DNA of 50,423 nt from Candidatus Omnitrophota bacterium. GTDB lineage: Bacteria > Hinthialibacterota > Hinthialibacteria > Hinthialibacterales > Hinthialibacteraceae. The notes beneath the pieces were generated by a model, which was given only the letters and a program-made list of their open reading frames with translations, had not been told where the DNA came from and searched no databases. Below, one piece after another: positions 42,339-50,423 of the stretch. Position 1 is the first letter of the stretch; the number at the start of each line of letters is the position of its first letter. Made by a program: the position numbers and the translations under genes. The stretch is taken from assembly GCA_003598175.1 (NCBI GenBank), contig QZKN01000087.1:1-50423 (forward strand), written 5' to 3'.

Positions 42339-42473
42339 TGCTCATATATAAAGATGGGCTTTTCACCTGTCGGTGAATGGTGTGGATAATATTGTTTTGG
42401 GCATTATTTGAGAAATTTCTATCATTCATTTTACTGAATATCAGGAGCACAACTCCTTGAACTTTGCTAAAAC

Positions 42474-42497
42474 CAAGGAGTCATACTCCTTGTTTTT
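42474..42497 (+). terminator. Rho-independent terminator
   Basis: CAAGGAG-TCATA-CTCCTTG has 7-bp perfect arms followed by TTTTT. A related stem (AGGAG-CACAA-CTCCT) lies ~20 nt upstream. It ends the amidohydrolase transcript. Confidence 0.7.
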
Positions 42498-42523
42498 ATC
42501 ATCAATTGATCTATCATGGTATT

Positions 42524-42622
42524 ATGTTAAAAAGATACTATGACGAACAGATTCATGAATTTCTGCAACCTGAAAAGGTATTGGTGATTTATGGTCCACG
42601 CCAGGTTGGTAAAACCACGTAA
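42524..42622 (+). pseudogene. Remnant of a DUF4143-type AAA ATPase gene
   Basis: ATG 42524 opens MLKRYYDEQIHEFLQPEKVL then VIYGPRQVGKTT, a Walker A loop, and stops at 42622. This is the start of the well-known ATP-binding proteins with GPRQvGKTTL. The rest of the gene (~350 residues) is absent; downstream DNA gives only an unassigned minus-strand frame. The fragment must be non-functional. Confidence 0.75.
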
Positions 42623-42850
42623 TCAATCCGCCAGGATAATCCCATTTGATTTTCGAAACCTTCGCACCGACACGAAACTCACATAGTATACAATTTTCGG
42701 GATTCCCATAGACACAAATCAATGGGATTTCGCGAGAAATTAAGATACCTTATGGAAATCGAATGAAACGAAATGACCGGAATTTACAGGAGGGATGTTC
42801 GTTGTTTTTTTTTCGATTCCATTACCATGAAATCCGGTTCAAAAGGCGCT

Positions 42851-43867
42851 ATGAAAACAATCATTTTAGAAGAACCAGGCCGCTTCTCGTTGACGGATAC
42901 GGCGAAACCGAATCGCGCAAATCCATCCGAGGCGTTGGTGCGAGTTCATCGTGTGGGGATCTGCGGCACCGATCTGCACGCATTTGAAGGGACCCAATCC
43001 TTTTTTACCTATCCCCGCATTGTCGGGCACGAACTCGGCGTCGAAATCGTGGAGATCGACTCCAACGAATTCGATTTGAAAACCGGCGATTCCTGTGCGC
43101 TGGAGCCTTATTTACACTGCGGCGAGTGCATCGCCTGTCGGCGCGGCAAAACCAACTGCTGCGTGAATTTGAAAGTGATGGGAGTGCACGTCGACGGCGG
43201 GATGCGAGAGTATATTACCGTTCCTATCCACAAATTGCACAAATCAAACCAATTATCCTGCGATCAACTCGCTCTGGTTGAAACGCTGGGGATCGGGGCG
43301 CACGCCGTGCGTCGGGCGAATCCACAACCGGACGACGTGGTATTGATTATCGGCGTGGGACCGATCGGTTTAACCGTTCTGACTTTTGTGAAGTCATGTA
43401 AAGCACCGGTGATAGTGATGGATATCAACGAAAATCGTCTCGATTTTTGCCGCAATGCAATAAACGTGGAAAATTGTATCCACGCGAACAGGAGCGCCGC
43501 TGATTCCATACAAAAACTCCTCGGCGGCGAGTTGCCAACCGTGGTTTTCGATTGCACCGGCAACAGCGAATCGATGCAGGACTCTTTTCAACTCGTTGCC
43601 AACGGTGGATCGTTGATTTTTGTCGGATTATACAAGGGCAACCTCACGTTTCACGATCCTGAATTTCACCGCCGCGAACTTACACTGTACGCCAGTCGCA
43701 ATTCCACTGCGGAAGATTTCAAACGTATTATTTCTTTAATGGAAAATAACGAAATCGACGCCTCGCCGTGGATCACCCATCGCGTTCCCTTCACCAAAAT
43801 GATCGATGAATTTCCCCAATGGCTGCAACCGGAAAATCGCGTGTTGAAAGCAATGGTGGAATGGTAA
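42851..43867 (+). CDS. Zinc-dependent alcohol/sugar dehydrogenase (MDR family)
   Basis: The product has 338 residues from ATG 42851. Catalytic zinc ligands are Cys38 (GICGTDLH) and His60-Glu61 (IVGHELG). Four clustered cysteines (CGECIACRRGKTNCC) bind structural zinc. VLIIGVGPIGL is the NAD(P) loop. It oxidises a polyol, sugar or sugar acid. Upstream in-frame ATGs exist (42773, 42827) but the MDR start fits 42851. The partner lactonase upstream suggests L-fucose/galactonate-type chemistry; this is inference. Confidence 0.9.
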   Translation: MKTIILEEPGRFSLTDTAKPNRANPSEALVRVHRVGICGTDLHAFEGTQSFFTYPRIVGHELGVEIVEIDSNEFDLKTGDSCALEPYLHCGECIACRRGKTNCCVNLKVMGVHVDGGMREYITVPIHKLHKSNQLSCDQLALVETLGIGAHAVRRANPQPDDVVLIIGVGPIGLTVLTFVKSCKAPVIVMDINENRLDFCRNAINVENCIHANRSAADSIQKLLGGELPTVVFDCTGNSESMQDSFQLVANGGSLIFVGLYKGNLTFHDPEFHRRELTLYASRNSTAEDFKRIISLMENNEIDASPWITHRVPFTKMIDEFPQWLQPENRVLKAMVEW

Positions 43868-43869
43868 AC

Positions 43870-44033
43870 TCACCTGCGCAGGGGCTGAATTTTCCAATAC
43901 GTGGTCGAACGCCACAACCATTCCACCGGCCCGAACCGGAAATAGCGCAGCCAGGCGGGAGAATACGCCAAATCCGGCAACGATTGATTCTCCCCCATCC
44001 CGCCAGTATGATTCCCGCTATGATGATCGACAT
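43870..44033 (-). pseudogene. Remnant of a DUF418 membrane protein gene
   Basis: Two frames overlap: SIIIAGIILAG in one, then SPAWLRYFRFGPVEWLWRST and YWKIQPLRR in the next. The second piece is the near-invariant end of DUF418 proteins (..W...f.fGPlEWlWRslTY). The upstream part of the gene is absent, so only the last ~40 residues remain, broken by a frameshift. The rest of 43868-44227 is featureless apart from a hairpin at 44183. Confidence 0.6.
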
Positions 44034-44182
44034 CGCCGAATTTCAAAAAATCCGGAGATGAAGCCAAAAGCGAAGCCTCCCTCCCTTCGTGAGAATCAAC
44101 TGATTATGGAAACCGGCATGATCGGTTAATCATAACGATGCATCAAAATGTAGCGTCGCTGCCACGGCGGCGATTCTGATTT

Positions 44183-44199
44183 GTCGGCACTATGCCGGC
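44183..44199. repeat. Hairpin GTCGGCA-CTA-TGCCGGC (relative of the dispersed family)
   Basis: The 7-bp arms have one wobble and the centre is CTA, not TCC. It lies 29 nt before the DUF2092 gene start and could act in its leader. Confidence 0.45.
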
Positions 44200-44227
44200 G
44201 CAATATTTTCGTTGAAAAGGAATCACC

Positions 44228-45049
44228 ATGCCCCAAAAACCAGGAAAAACAACCATATTCATTCTGCTGCTGGCCGTGGCCGTATTGCCTCTGTTCGCCG
44301 AGGAAAACCACGCCCCGTCCATCGATCCGAAAATCGAAGAACTCGTAAAAACCGCGTCGTACTATTTCAAAAAACTGAACAACTTCGGCGTCGATATTTC
44401 GATGGTCATCAAAGTGGAAGCCGAAAACATGAACCAACAAATGACATCCGGCCAATCCCTCGCTTTGCGACGTCCCGACAACGTCGCCCTGGTCCGCAAA
44501 AGCGGCATGTTGGGCGGCGACATCATCTGCGACGGAACCAACGTCTACCATTACGTCCCTCTGTCGAAAACATATACCGTTACCAAGGCCCCGGCCACGC
44601 TCAACGAGCTGAAACTGACGCCCGGCGGCGGCATGGAAATGATGATGGCCGCCCCCAGCGCCATGGTTCTGGAGTTCTTCATCCGCGACGATTCCGCCGA
44701 AAACATCCTGATCGGCGTCAACGAGGCAAGATACGTCGCCTTGGAGGAAATGAACGGCGAAACCTATCACCATATGAAATTCATCAAAGACGAGGTGGAT
44801 ATGGATATCTGGATGAAGGAAGGCGAGACCCCCCTTCTCCATAAAATCAAACCCGATATCGCCAAATCATTTGAAAAAATGGGAAGCCGCATGCCGCTGC
44901 CGATCAAAAACATGAAAGTCGAAATGGAACTGACCTTTACCAATTGGCAGATCGACGTCGATTTTCCCGATAGCGTCTTCACCTTCACTCCGCCGCCCGA
45001 CGCCCGGCAAACCGACGCGGCCGATTCACAAAATCCAATCCCCAATTAA
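44228..45049 (+). CDS. DUF2092 secreted protein
   Basis: The product has 273 residues. A signal peptide (TIFILLLAVAVLPLFA) precedes the domain: ASYYFKKLNNFGVDISMVIK, then LALRRPDNVALVRKSG, GTNVYHYVPLSKTYTVTKAP, as in DUF2092 (a LolA/LppX-like half-barrel). GETYHHMKFIKDEVDMDIWM and LHKIKP continue it. Such folds carry lipids or lipoproteins in the periplasm; a role here is inferred. ATG is preceded by AAAAGGAA. Confidence 0.85.
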   Translation: MPQKPGKTTIFILLLAVAVLPLFAEENHAPSIDPKIEELVKTASYYFKKLNNFGVDISMVIKVEAENMNQQMTSGQSLALRRPDNVALVRKSGMLGGDIICDGTNVYHYVPLSKTYTVTKAPATLNELKLTPGGGMEMMMAAPSAMVLEFFIRDDSAENILIGVNEARYVALEEMNGETYHHMKFIKDEVDMDIWMKEGETPLLHKIKPDIAKSFEKMGSRMPLPIKNMKVEMELTFTNWQIDVDFPDSVFTFTPPPDARQTDAADSQNPIPN

Positions 45050-45216
45050 ATCCCTCCACCACTCTGATCGTTTCAAATGATCGAATACGTATGCGCCAAG
45101 ATCTGCATTATTTGTACTTGTAAGATTATTCCCACCCATCGCCAAAAAACAAATTGCTGCGCCCTGGTCTGCCGGCCCTCGCAAATAATAAATGGTATAT
45201 TTATGGGGAGGTTAGC

Positions 45217-45229
45217 TTGTATGATACAA
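45217..45229 (+). promoter_or_regulatory. TTGTAT-G-ATACAA palindrome
   Basis: A 13-bp dyad sits 115 nt before the start of the next gene. It may be an operator; evidence is position and symmetry only. The rest of the 45050-45343 gap has nothing clear. Confidence 0.25.
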
Positions 45230-45343
45230 AATTTCATTTATATTTAACCGAAACCTAACCGTATGCTAACACGCAAACGGTTAAATCAAAACTTGTTTCC
45301 GTTTTCCAAAACAGGAACAATCATTCTCATTAGGAGGTTTGAG

Positions 45344-46714
45344 ATGTACAAATCATTTTTCAAAGTGCTTGTAGCCATCGCGCCGCTCATCGTTGCATCC
45401 GCCGTTTTTGCGCAAGCGCCGACCTTTACGATCAGCGATCCGATCGTGTTGTTCGGGGAAACCGAAACCAAAGAGGCCGGTCTGGCGGTCAATACGCGGG
45501 AAGCGGAAGTGCTCTTCGTCACCATCGACACCATCGCCGTCGAAGATGATCCCATCACCGGCCAACCGGCAGTTCAATGCGTAATGGGCTTTTATTACAA
45601 CCCGGTTACCCTGCAACAAATCGGCGATCCCTTCGTTATTGTCGGGAATCCACGCGGCAATTTGCAAAAATTGACGGTCACTTACAATCCGGTCAGTAAT
45701 CAATACTTCGTCGCCGTCGCGGCGGACAGCTATTCGCCGAACAGTTCTCGCGTACCGCTTATGGCCATCGTAAACTCGAGCAGTGTCGCCGCGTCGGCCG
45801 GCCCAATCGCCAAAGTATGGACTTGGGATGAGGGAACCGCGACCAGCTATCAGGACACCGCCGTCGCCGCCAGCGCCAAAAACGGCAATATGATCTACGT
45901 GTCCGAATATACGCCGGCTGGCGAAAGTGAAGGCGTCATCGGTCTTCTCTACGACAAAGACGGCAATTTGCTTACGCCGCAAATGATGCGTCTGGACACG
46001 CTGGAACCGACGCGGGACGAGGACGATCCCGACGTGATGTATCTGGAAGAGAACGACGTCTTCCTCTTCATCACCAACATCGATCCTTCCACCTCCGCCA
46101 ACCGTATCACCGCCACCATTATCCAAACCACGCCGGATGCGAACGGCAATATGCAGGCGGGCAATCAACAAGTCGTTTCGCAGCTGCGAAAAAGCTTCAA
46201 CGCCGGTCACCCCTCCGCCATCGAAAATCCGTTCAACAAGGAATTCATCGGCGTCCTGGATTACGATAACGGCAGCGAAGGCGGCGACATTTTTTACTTC
46301 AACATCGGCCCCGCTCCCAACTACATCTTCACTGAAGCTCGCGACCAGGTTCCCTATTTCGAAGCGGCGGGAGGCGTACCCTTCTCGCATCGCCATCCGC
46401 GCCTGGCCGTCGATCCCAACCGCGGCGTGATCGTCATTTCCCACAACGCCACTGGCGGATTTCAAGGCATGGTCTTCACCCTGCTGGGTCCGGATGGAAG
46501 CGTTCTGCCCGGCCGCCCGGATACTCTCTATGTACTGGAAGCGACAGATACCGCCGTCAGCAACGACGCCAACTTTCATGACGTCAAATATGACCCCCAT
46601 AGCGGTTCATTTTTGGTCATCTACGCCACCGGCGGCGGATTGACGAAAGTCACACGCTTGACTGTCACCTCCACCCATCTCGTCTCCGTCGACTCCTGGA
46701 TGCTGATGGACTAA
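45344..46714 (+). CDS. Secreted beta-propeller-like protein of unknown function
   Basis: The product has 456 residues from ATG 45344, preceded by TAGGAGG. Signal: MYKSFFKVLVAIAPLIVASA. The mature part repeats short strand patterns at intervals (LAVNTREAEVLFV, VTYNPVSNQYFVAVAA, ENPFNKEFIGVLDY, LAVDPNRGVIVIS, VKYDPHSGSFLVIY), like the blades of a sialidase-type propeller, but without catalytic signatures. No family assigned. A terminator follows its stop. Confidence 0.7.
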   Translation: MYKSFFKVLVAIAPLIVASAVFAQAPTFTISDPIVLFGETETKEAGLAVNTREAEVLFVTIDTIAVEDDPITGQPAVQCVMGFYYNPVTLQQIGDPFVIVGNPRGNLQKLTVTYNPVSNQYFVAVAADSYSPNSSRVPLMAIVNSSSVAASAGPIAKVWTWDEGTATSYQDTAVAASAKNGNMIYVSEYTPAGESEGVIGLLYDKDGNLLTPQMMRLDTLEPTRDEDDPDVMYLEENDVFLFITNIDPSTSANRITATIIQTTPDANGNMQAGNQQVVSQLRKSFNAGHPSAIENPFNKEFIGVLDYDNGSEGGDIFYFNIGPAPNYIFTEARDQVPYFEAAGGVPFSHRHPRLAVDPNRGVIVISHNATGGFQGMVFTLLGPDGSVLPGRPDTLYVLEATDTAVSNDANFHDVKYDPHSGSFLVIYATGGGLTKVTRLTVTSTHLVSVDSWMLMD

Positions 46715-46742
46715 ACCTTCATCATTCTTTTTTAGTAATCCC

Positions 46743-46778
46743 AAAAAGGGGAACCGTCTAATCCCGGTTTCCCTTTTT
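46743..46778 (+). terminator. Rho-independent terminator
   Basis: AAAAAGGGGAACCG and CGGTTTCCCTTTTT pair over 14 bp with one mismatch, and the hairpin ends in the T-run. It lies 29 nt after the propeller-protein stop. Confidence 0.8.
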
Positions 46779-46976
46779 CCATTTGGCAAGAGTGAATTTC
46801 TAGAACAGCGCAAGACGGATCAATACGATGGATCCCTCTATTCTCCATGGAGATGAGACGAAATTTCATTGTATCTGTCATTGGGTACTAGACAAATTCA
46901 ACCAATCTATTTTATGATGATCACTTAAAGGAATGTCCGTTTATGGACAGAATTAATGAGAAAGGAGTATCAAATA

Positions 46977-48401
46977 ATGTGGAGAAAACTATGCATGTTG
47001 GGAATCCTTGCCGGATTATCGATCCTGGTTCTTCCCACTTCCGCCGAGGTGGTGGGATATTTCAAGTTCGATAATATCCGCGGCTCGAATTTCACTGATG
47101 ACCTTGGAAAAGGCTTGTTAGGTACGCTTGGTTTGCCGCCCGAAGGAGGAGAACCGGAAATCGTCACAGGCCCATCCGGCAGCGCCGATGACCTGGCCGT
47201 CAAAATTTCTGTGGACAGGGAATTGATCATTGATGACGACACCTTCTGGGTATTAACCATCTTTGCTCCGTTCACCATCGAATGCTGGGTCAAGGCGCCC
47301 CCCTTTGACATCCCCGAATCGGAAACCGCCCTTCTTTCCTATGGCGGTCAAAGCGGCGGCTACCGCCTGCTTGTTACCCAGGCAGGACTCATTACGTTCA
47401 GTTGTCCCGGCGTGGGGCAAGTGGATACGAATGTCGCGTTTCCGTTTGATGATACCTGGCACCACATCGCCTTTGTGAATGACTGGGACGGGTACCAAAT
47501 GCGCCTGTATTTGGATGGACAGCAAGTCTTTTCACAGGATGGAGTATTGGATCCGGCTGAAGGTGCGATTAAAGCCCTTTATATTGGCAAAATCTACCAG
47601 TCCCCCAATTACGTAACGTTTCAGGGTTCATTCGACCGCATCCGTATCACGGACACGGCTCTGGCCGCAAACGCACTGGACAGCGATCCGGCAAACGTAA
47701 AACCCATTGGCAGCAATACGGTCGCCTTTTACGATTTCGATACGGGAACGCTGCCTTTTATCGGCCAAGGCGCTTACGAACCCACCCAGGCCATCACCCT
47801 ACAAGCCTGGGCGACCGGCAACGCGGGGGGACCCGAAATCGTCACGGATACTCCGTCCGGAGCAGAGGGCGATTTTGCCTTGTACTTCTCCGGAACACAG
47901 ATTGCGCGCGTCGATGATCCGAACCGAATACTGGATGTCGGCGGCGAAGGCAACGATTGGACTCTCGAAGCGTGGGTCAAATACGAGAACACCACCGCCG
48001 GCCGCATGATCATTTTCTATTATGGACCGGGCGGAATTTCCTTCTCCCTCAGCGGCGCCAATCCACGCAACGTGTTCGTTACGACGCTGCGCGTTCGCGA
48101 TATCGATTCGGCGACCGCGTCCGTGCCGCCTGGTGAATGGCATCACGTCGCCGTGGTTCATTATTTCGGAGAGGGCATGTCGTTTTACGTCGACGGAGAG
48201 GAACTCAGCTGGATCACGGAAGCGCGTGGCGCACGAGTTGCCGATACTCCGCGCATGAACATCGGCTCCGAACCCAACGGCGTGCTTCCCTACAGCGGTT
48301 GGATCGACCGCATCCGCATCAGTAACGAAGCGCTGGATCCCGCCGACTTCGACTCCAATCCGAATGTGCCGGCCGCAATTACCGATTGGGCAATTTTTTA
48401 A
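46977..48401 (+). CDS. Secreted protein with two LamG-like (concanavalin-type) domains
   Basis: The product has 474 residues from ATG 46977, preceded by AAAGGAG. Signal: LCMLGILAGLSILVLPTSA. Two jelly-roll domains follow: the first (~60-230) has FTIECWVKAPP, DDTWHHIAFVNDWDG and LYLDGQQV; the second (~280-470) has WTLEAWVKYEN, PGEWHHVAVVHYFG and FYVDGEELSW. Both end with a DRIRI(T/S) segment. LamG-like domains bind sugars or proteins. Structural or adhesive role outside the cell is likely. Confidence 0.88.
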   Translation: MWRKLCMLGILAGLSILVLPTSAEVVGYFKFDNIRGSNFTDDLGKGLLGTLGLPPEGGEPEIVTGPSGSADDLAVKISVDRELIIDDDTFWVLTIFAPFTIECWVKAPPFDIPESETALLSYGGQSGGYRLLVTQAGLITFSCPGVGQVDTNVAFPFDDTWHHIAFVNDWDGYQMRLYLDGQQVFSQDGVLDPAEGAIKALYIGKIYQSPNYVTFQGSFDRIRITDTALAANALDSDPANVKPIGSNTVAFYDFDTGTLPFIGQGAYEPTQAITLQAWATGNAGGPEIVTDTPSGAEGDFALYFSGTQIARVDDPNRILDVGGEGNDWTLEAWVKYENTTAGRMIIFYYGPGGISFSLSGANPRNVFVTTLRVRDIDSATASVPPGEWHHVAVVHYFGEGMSFYVDGEELSWITEARGARVADTPRMNIGSEPNGVLPYSGWIDRIRISNEALDPADFDSNPNVPAAITDWAIF

Positions 48402-48453
48402 TTCATATAAACCCACATGACTAAAAAGTCACAACGATGGATGAAAATTCCGC

Positions 48454-48481
48454 GTAGGGGCGGTTCGCGAACCGCCCCTAC
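48454..48481. repeat. 28-bp perfect palindrome GTAGGGGCGGTTCG..., second copy
   Basis: It is a partner of the element at 27805-27840, with GGTT/AACC in place of GATT/AATC. It lies downstream of the LamG gene and may serve as its 3' stem-loop. Confidence 0.85.
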
Positions 48482-48589
48482 AAGGCGCATTTTCATAGAA
48501 ACCGTCCTGATCGATTGATCAACGAAGGAAGTGACGTCCAGCCTTGAAGACGTTGTGAATTGATCCTCGTTGACGGAAACCGTGCATTC

Positions 48590-48611
48590 GATCCCCCGTT
48601 GACGGGGGATC
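48590..48611. terminator. Hairpin between convergent genes, no U-run
   Basis: GATCCCCCGT-TG-ACGGGGGATC pairs over 10 bp. It sits between the LamG gene (+) and the pseudopilin gene (-), where it could stop either transcript. Lacking a T-run it might instead be a repeat. Confidence 0.5.
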
Positions 48612-48626
48612 ATAGGGGGGAATCCG

Positions 48627-49220
48627 TTACGGTCCGAAGCGGTAAATATCCCCGTCGCTGTTCAGTCCGTTGGTCATATCATACAGGACCGTTACATAGC
48701 CGGCTTCGTTGCTGCCCAGGAAACCATTCACATTTTCCTTGCCGTCCGGCCCAACGCTTTTCATGGACCAGAGTTGGCTCGAATTCAGAAAAAAACGCGC
48801 GCCTCCCTCCGCTCCACAGCTGCCGTAGGATCGTCCGTATCGATCCATATACCAATAGTAACCCAGAGGATTCAACGCGCTTCCGCCCGGCGTCAACGCC
48901 TCCCCATTCAAATTGAATGGATCTTTGTGGAGAGCGGACATATAGGAAACGGGAGTGGTTAAGGGCCGGAGAGCCATGAGACCGCTGAACAACATGGAAT
49001 CGGTAACCGCCCCGCAATTACTCACCACCGGATAACGCCCGGCATCCAGGCTATAGGTTTCCAAGGCGACGCTGAACGCCTGGAAATCTCCTTGCACGCG
49101 GGCCACCTTGGCTCTCACTTGCGCGTTCAAAAAATTCGGGACGGCAATCGCGGCCAGAATCCCGATGATGGCTACGACAATGAGCAACTCGATGAGTGTA
49201 AATGCATTATTCCGGTTCAT
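48627..49220 (-). CDS. Pseudopilin, third copy
   Basis: The product has 197 residues. MNRNNAFTLIELLIVVAIIG is the prepilin signal, NFLNAQVRAKVARVQGDFQA the helix. The C-terminus has SVGPDGKENVNGF and GLNSDGDIYRFGP, shared with the copy at 15206. Cys at ~64 and ~135 may pair. No secretion gene is adjacent. Confidence 0.88.
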   Translation of the reverse strand: MNRNNAFTLIELLIVVAIIGILAAIAVPNFLNAQVRAKVARVQGDFQAFSVALETYSLDAGRYPVVSNCGAVTDSMLFSGLMALRPLTTPVSYMSALHKDPFNLNGEALTPGGSALNPLGYYWYMDRYGRSYGSCGAEGGARFFLNSSQLWSMKSVGPDGKENVNGFLGSNEAGYVTVLYDMTNGLNSDGDIYRFGP

Positions 49221-49409
49221 GATTGATCTCCCAATGAAGTAGTTTCGTCATGTTCTCAATAACTATATAAATAAAATGAATTATTTTCACTCTCGCTCTA
49301 CCTATAAAACCAAATCGAATTATCGTACCATCATATCATGAGTATCCTAAATCAAGCGGAACGAAAATCCATGCTTCACCATAGAAAAACGGAATGGGAG
49401 AAACAAATC

Positions 49410-50423
49410 ATGCCGACAAATTCAAACCAAGTCACTCGCCGTAATTTCGTCAAGGCAACAACCGCCGCCGCCGCATTCACGGTCATGAAAAGTGAAACCG
49501 CGCTCACGGCGCAAGCCAACTCGGCCATGGCCATCGGCCTGATCGGATGCGGCGGACGCGGAAACCACGACGCCACAAATTTTCGCCGTCACACCAATAG
49601 CCGCATTGTCGCCCTTTCCGATCCCTATCAGGATCGTCTCGATAACACAAAACGACATTTCGAATCGGATAATCCCTCCACGTTCCAGGGCTTCGACGCC
49701 TATCAAAAACTGCTGAACAGCGAAGTGGACACCGTCATCATCACCAGTCCACCTTATTTCCATCCCCTGCATTTCGAAGCCGCCGTTGCCGCGAAGAAAA
49801 ATGTCTATTTGGAAAAGCCGGTGGCGGTCGATACGGTCGGCGCGTTGCGCGTGCTGGAAGCAGGAAAGAAAGCCGACGGCAACCTCAGCGTCATGGTCGG
49901 TTTTCAAACCCGTTTCAGCCAGGACATGCAGGAAGGCGTCAAACGTGTCCATGACGGCGAGATCGGAGAGATCGTCTGCGGGCAGGCGCATTATCATTCC
50001 GGTTGGTTAAGCCCGCAGCACAAAGCCGGCATGCCCGAACAGGAGATGCGCATCCGCAATTGGGTGTTTGACATCGTTCTTTCCGGCGACATTCTCGTCG
50101 AACAAAACATACACATCCTCGACGCCTGCAATTGGATCATGCAAAAACATCCGATCAAAGCCTATGGAACCGGCGGTAGAAGAATACGTACGGCGGTAGG
50201 CGACACGTGGGACCATTACGGCGTCACATTTTGGTATCCGGACAACGTGGAATTGGTGTTTGCCGCCACGCAATTCCTCGATTTGGGCTGGGGCGACGCC
50301 GGCGAACGTTTCAACGGCGCGAAAGGCGTCTTCGATTCCATCACCCAACCGGTCAACATACGCGGCGAAAACGCCTGGGAATTCAAGGGCGAGCAGGATT
50401 CCAGTGAAATCCGCAAAGTGCAG
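49410..50423 (+). CDS. Tat-exported Gfo/Idh/MocA family oxidoreductase, 5' part
   Basis: At least 338 residues; the frame runs off the window end without a stop. ATG 49410 is preceded by GGGAGA. The Tat signal is VTRRNFVKATTAAAAFTV. The cofactor domain reads AIGLIGCGGRGNHD, and YLEKPVAVD holds the EKP motif. Further on, GDILVEQNIHILDACNWIM matches the conserved H of the family's substrate domain. It is related in layout to the enzyme at 13843-15126, but the two differ in sequence. Substrate unknown. Confidence 0.92.
   Translation, partial: MPTNSNQVTRRNFVKATTAAAAFTVMKSETALTAQANSAMAIGLIGCGGRGNHDATNFRRHTNSRIVALSDPYQDRLDNTKRHFESDNPSTFQGFDAYQKLLNSEVDTVIITSPPYFHPLHFEAAVAAKKNVYLEKPVAVDTVGALRVLEAGKKADGNLSVMVGFQTRFSQDMQEGVKRVHDGEIGEIVCGQAHYHSGWLSPQHKAGMPEQEMRIRNWVFDIVLSGDILVEQNIHILDACNWIMQKHPIKAYGTGGRRIRTAVGDTWDHYGVTFWYPDNVELVFAATQFLDLGWGDAGERFNGAKGVFDSITQPVNIRGENAWEFKGEQDSSEIRKVQ

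Noticed and set aside
45353..46600. 415-codon minus-strand frame opposite the secreted propeller gene
   Set aside because: It runs antisense to a gene with a ribosome site and a signal peptide and has a composition typical of antisense frames.

Overview
The window comes from an uncultured-looking, Gram-negative-type bacterium. It carries three pseudopilins with the start FTLIELLIVVAIIG, several twin-arginine (Tat) signal oxidoreductases and hydrolases, LamG and PD40-type secreted proteins, a Ser/Thr kinase, many toxin-antitoxin-like pairs and abundant dispersed hairpin repeats. This mix suggests a candidate phylum such as Sumerlaeota or Hydrogenedentota, or a relative of the PVC group. No rRNA or other marker gene is present, so the placement is only suggestive.

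Region 1 (1-8175, + strand) is the part most likely to be undescribed. The end of a sigma-54 activator gene is followed by three related 15-bp dyads and a good -24/-12 promoter. Then come seven closely spaced genes: a Tat-exported protein with 16 N-x-C motifs; a secreted beta-propeller; a radical-SAM-like protein that lacks the iron-sulfur cysteines; an active-looking radical SAM/SPASM enzyme; a YkgJ-type cysteine-cluster protein; a GT-B glycosyltransferase-like protein; and a GT-A glycosyltransferase-like protein. Together they look like a pathway that modifies a repetitive cysteine-rich polypeptide in the cytoplasm (radical chemistry and possibly glycosylation) and then exports it folded by Tat. 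The product is unknown.

Region 2 (8.2-22 kb, mostly - strand) holds leuD and leuC (or a homoaconitase pair), a one-polypeptide restriction-modification enzyme, a Tat-signal Gfo/Idh/MocA oxidoreductase, a pseudopilin, a secreted beta-sandwich protein, a higBA-type toxin-antitoxin pair with an operator, a Tat-signal sugar isomerase/epimerase, a tiny membrane protein with a good promoter, and a secreted glycoside hydrolase-like protein. It suggests carbohydrate scavenging.

Region 3 (22-28.5 kb) is a decay and repeat zone. It has DUF2283, DUF2442 and DUF4160 genes, a second HigB/HigA pair whose toxin has lost its 5' end at a repeated segment, five tandem ~165-170 bp units, a Ser/Thr kinase whose sulfatase-modifying-factor domain is broken, a run of short hairpins with compensating arms, a perfect 36-bp palindrome and a nested ~190-bp inverted repeat.

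Region 4 (28.5-38 kb, + strand) has a Tat-signal gamma-glutamyltransferase, a GH5-like secreted barrel protein, and the housekeeping run rluD-pyrR-pyrB-pyrC-SGNH hydrolase, followed by an HU gene.

Region 5 (38-50.4 kb) has a membrane-anchored unknown, two more pseudopilins, a lipoprotein, an amidohydrolase and a zinc alcohol dehydrogenase (possibly sugar-acid metabolism), gene remnants, a DUF2092 protein, two large secreted proteins, and the 5' part of a second Tat-signal Gfo/Idh/MocA oxidoreductase cut by the window end. No tRNA, rRNA or CRISPR array was recognised.
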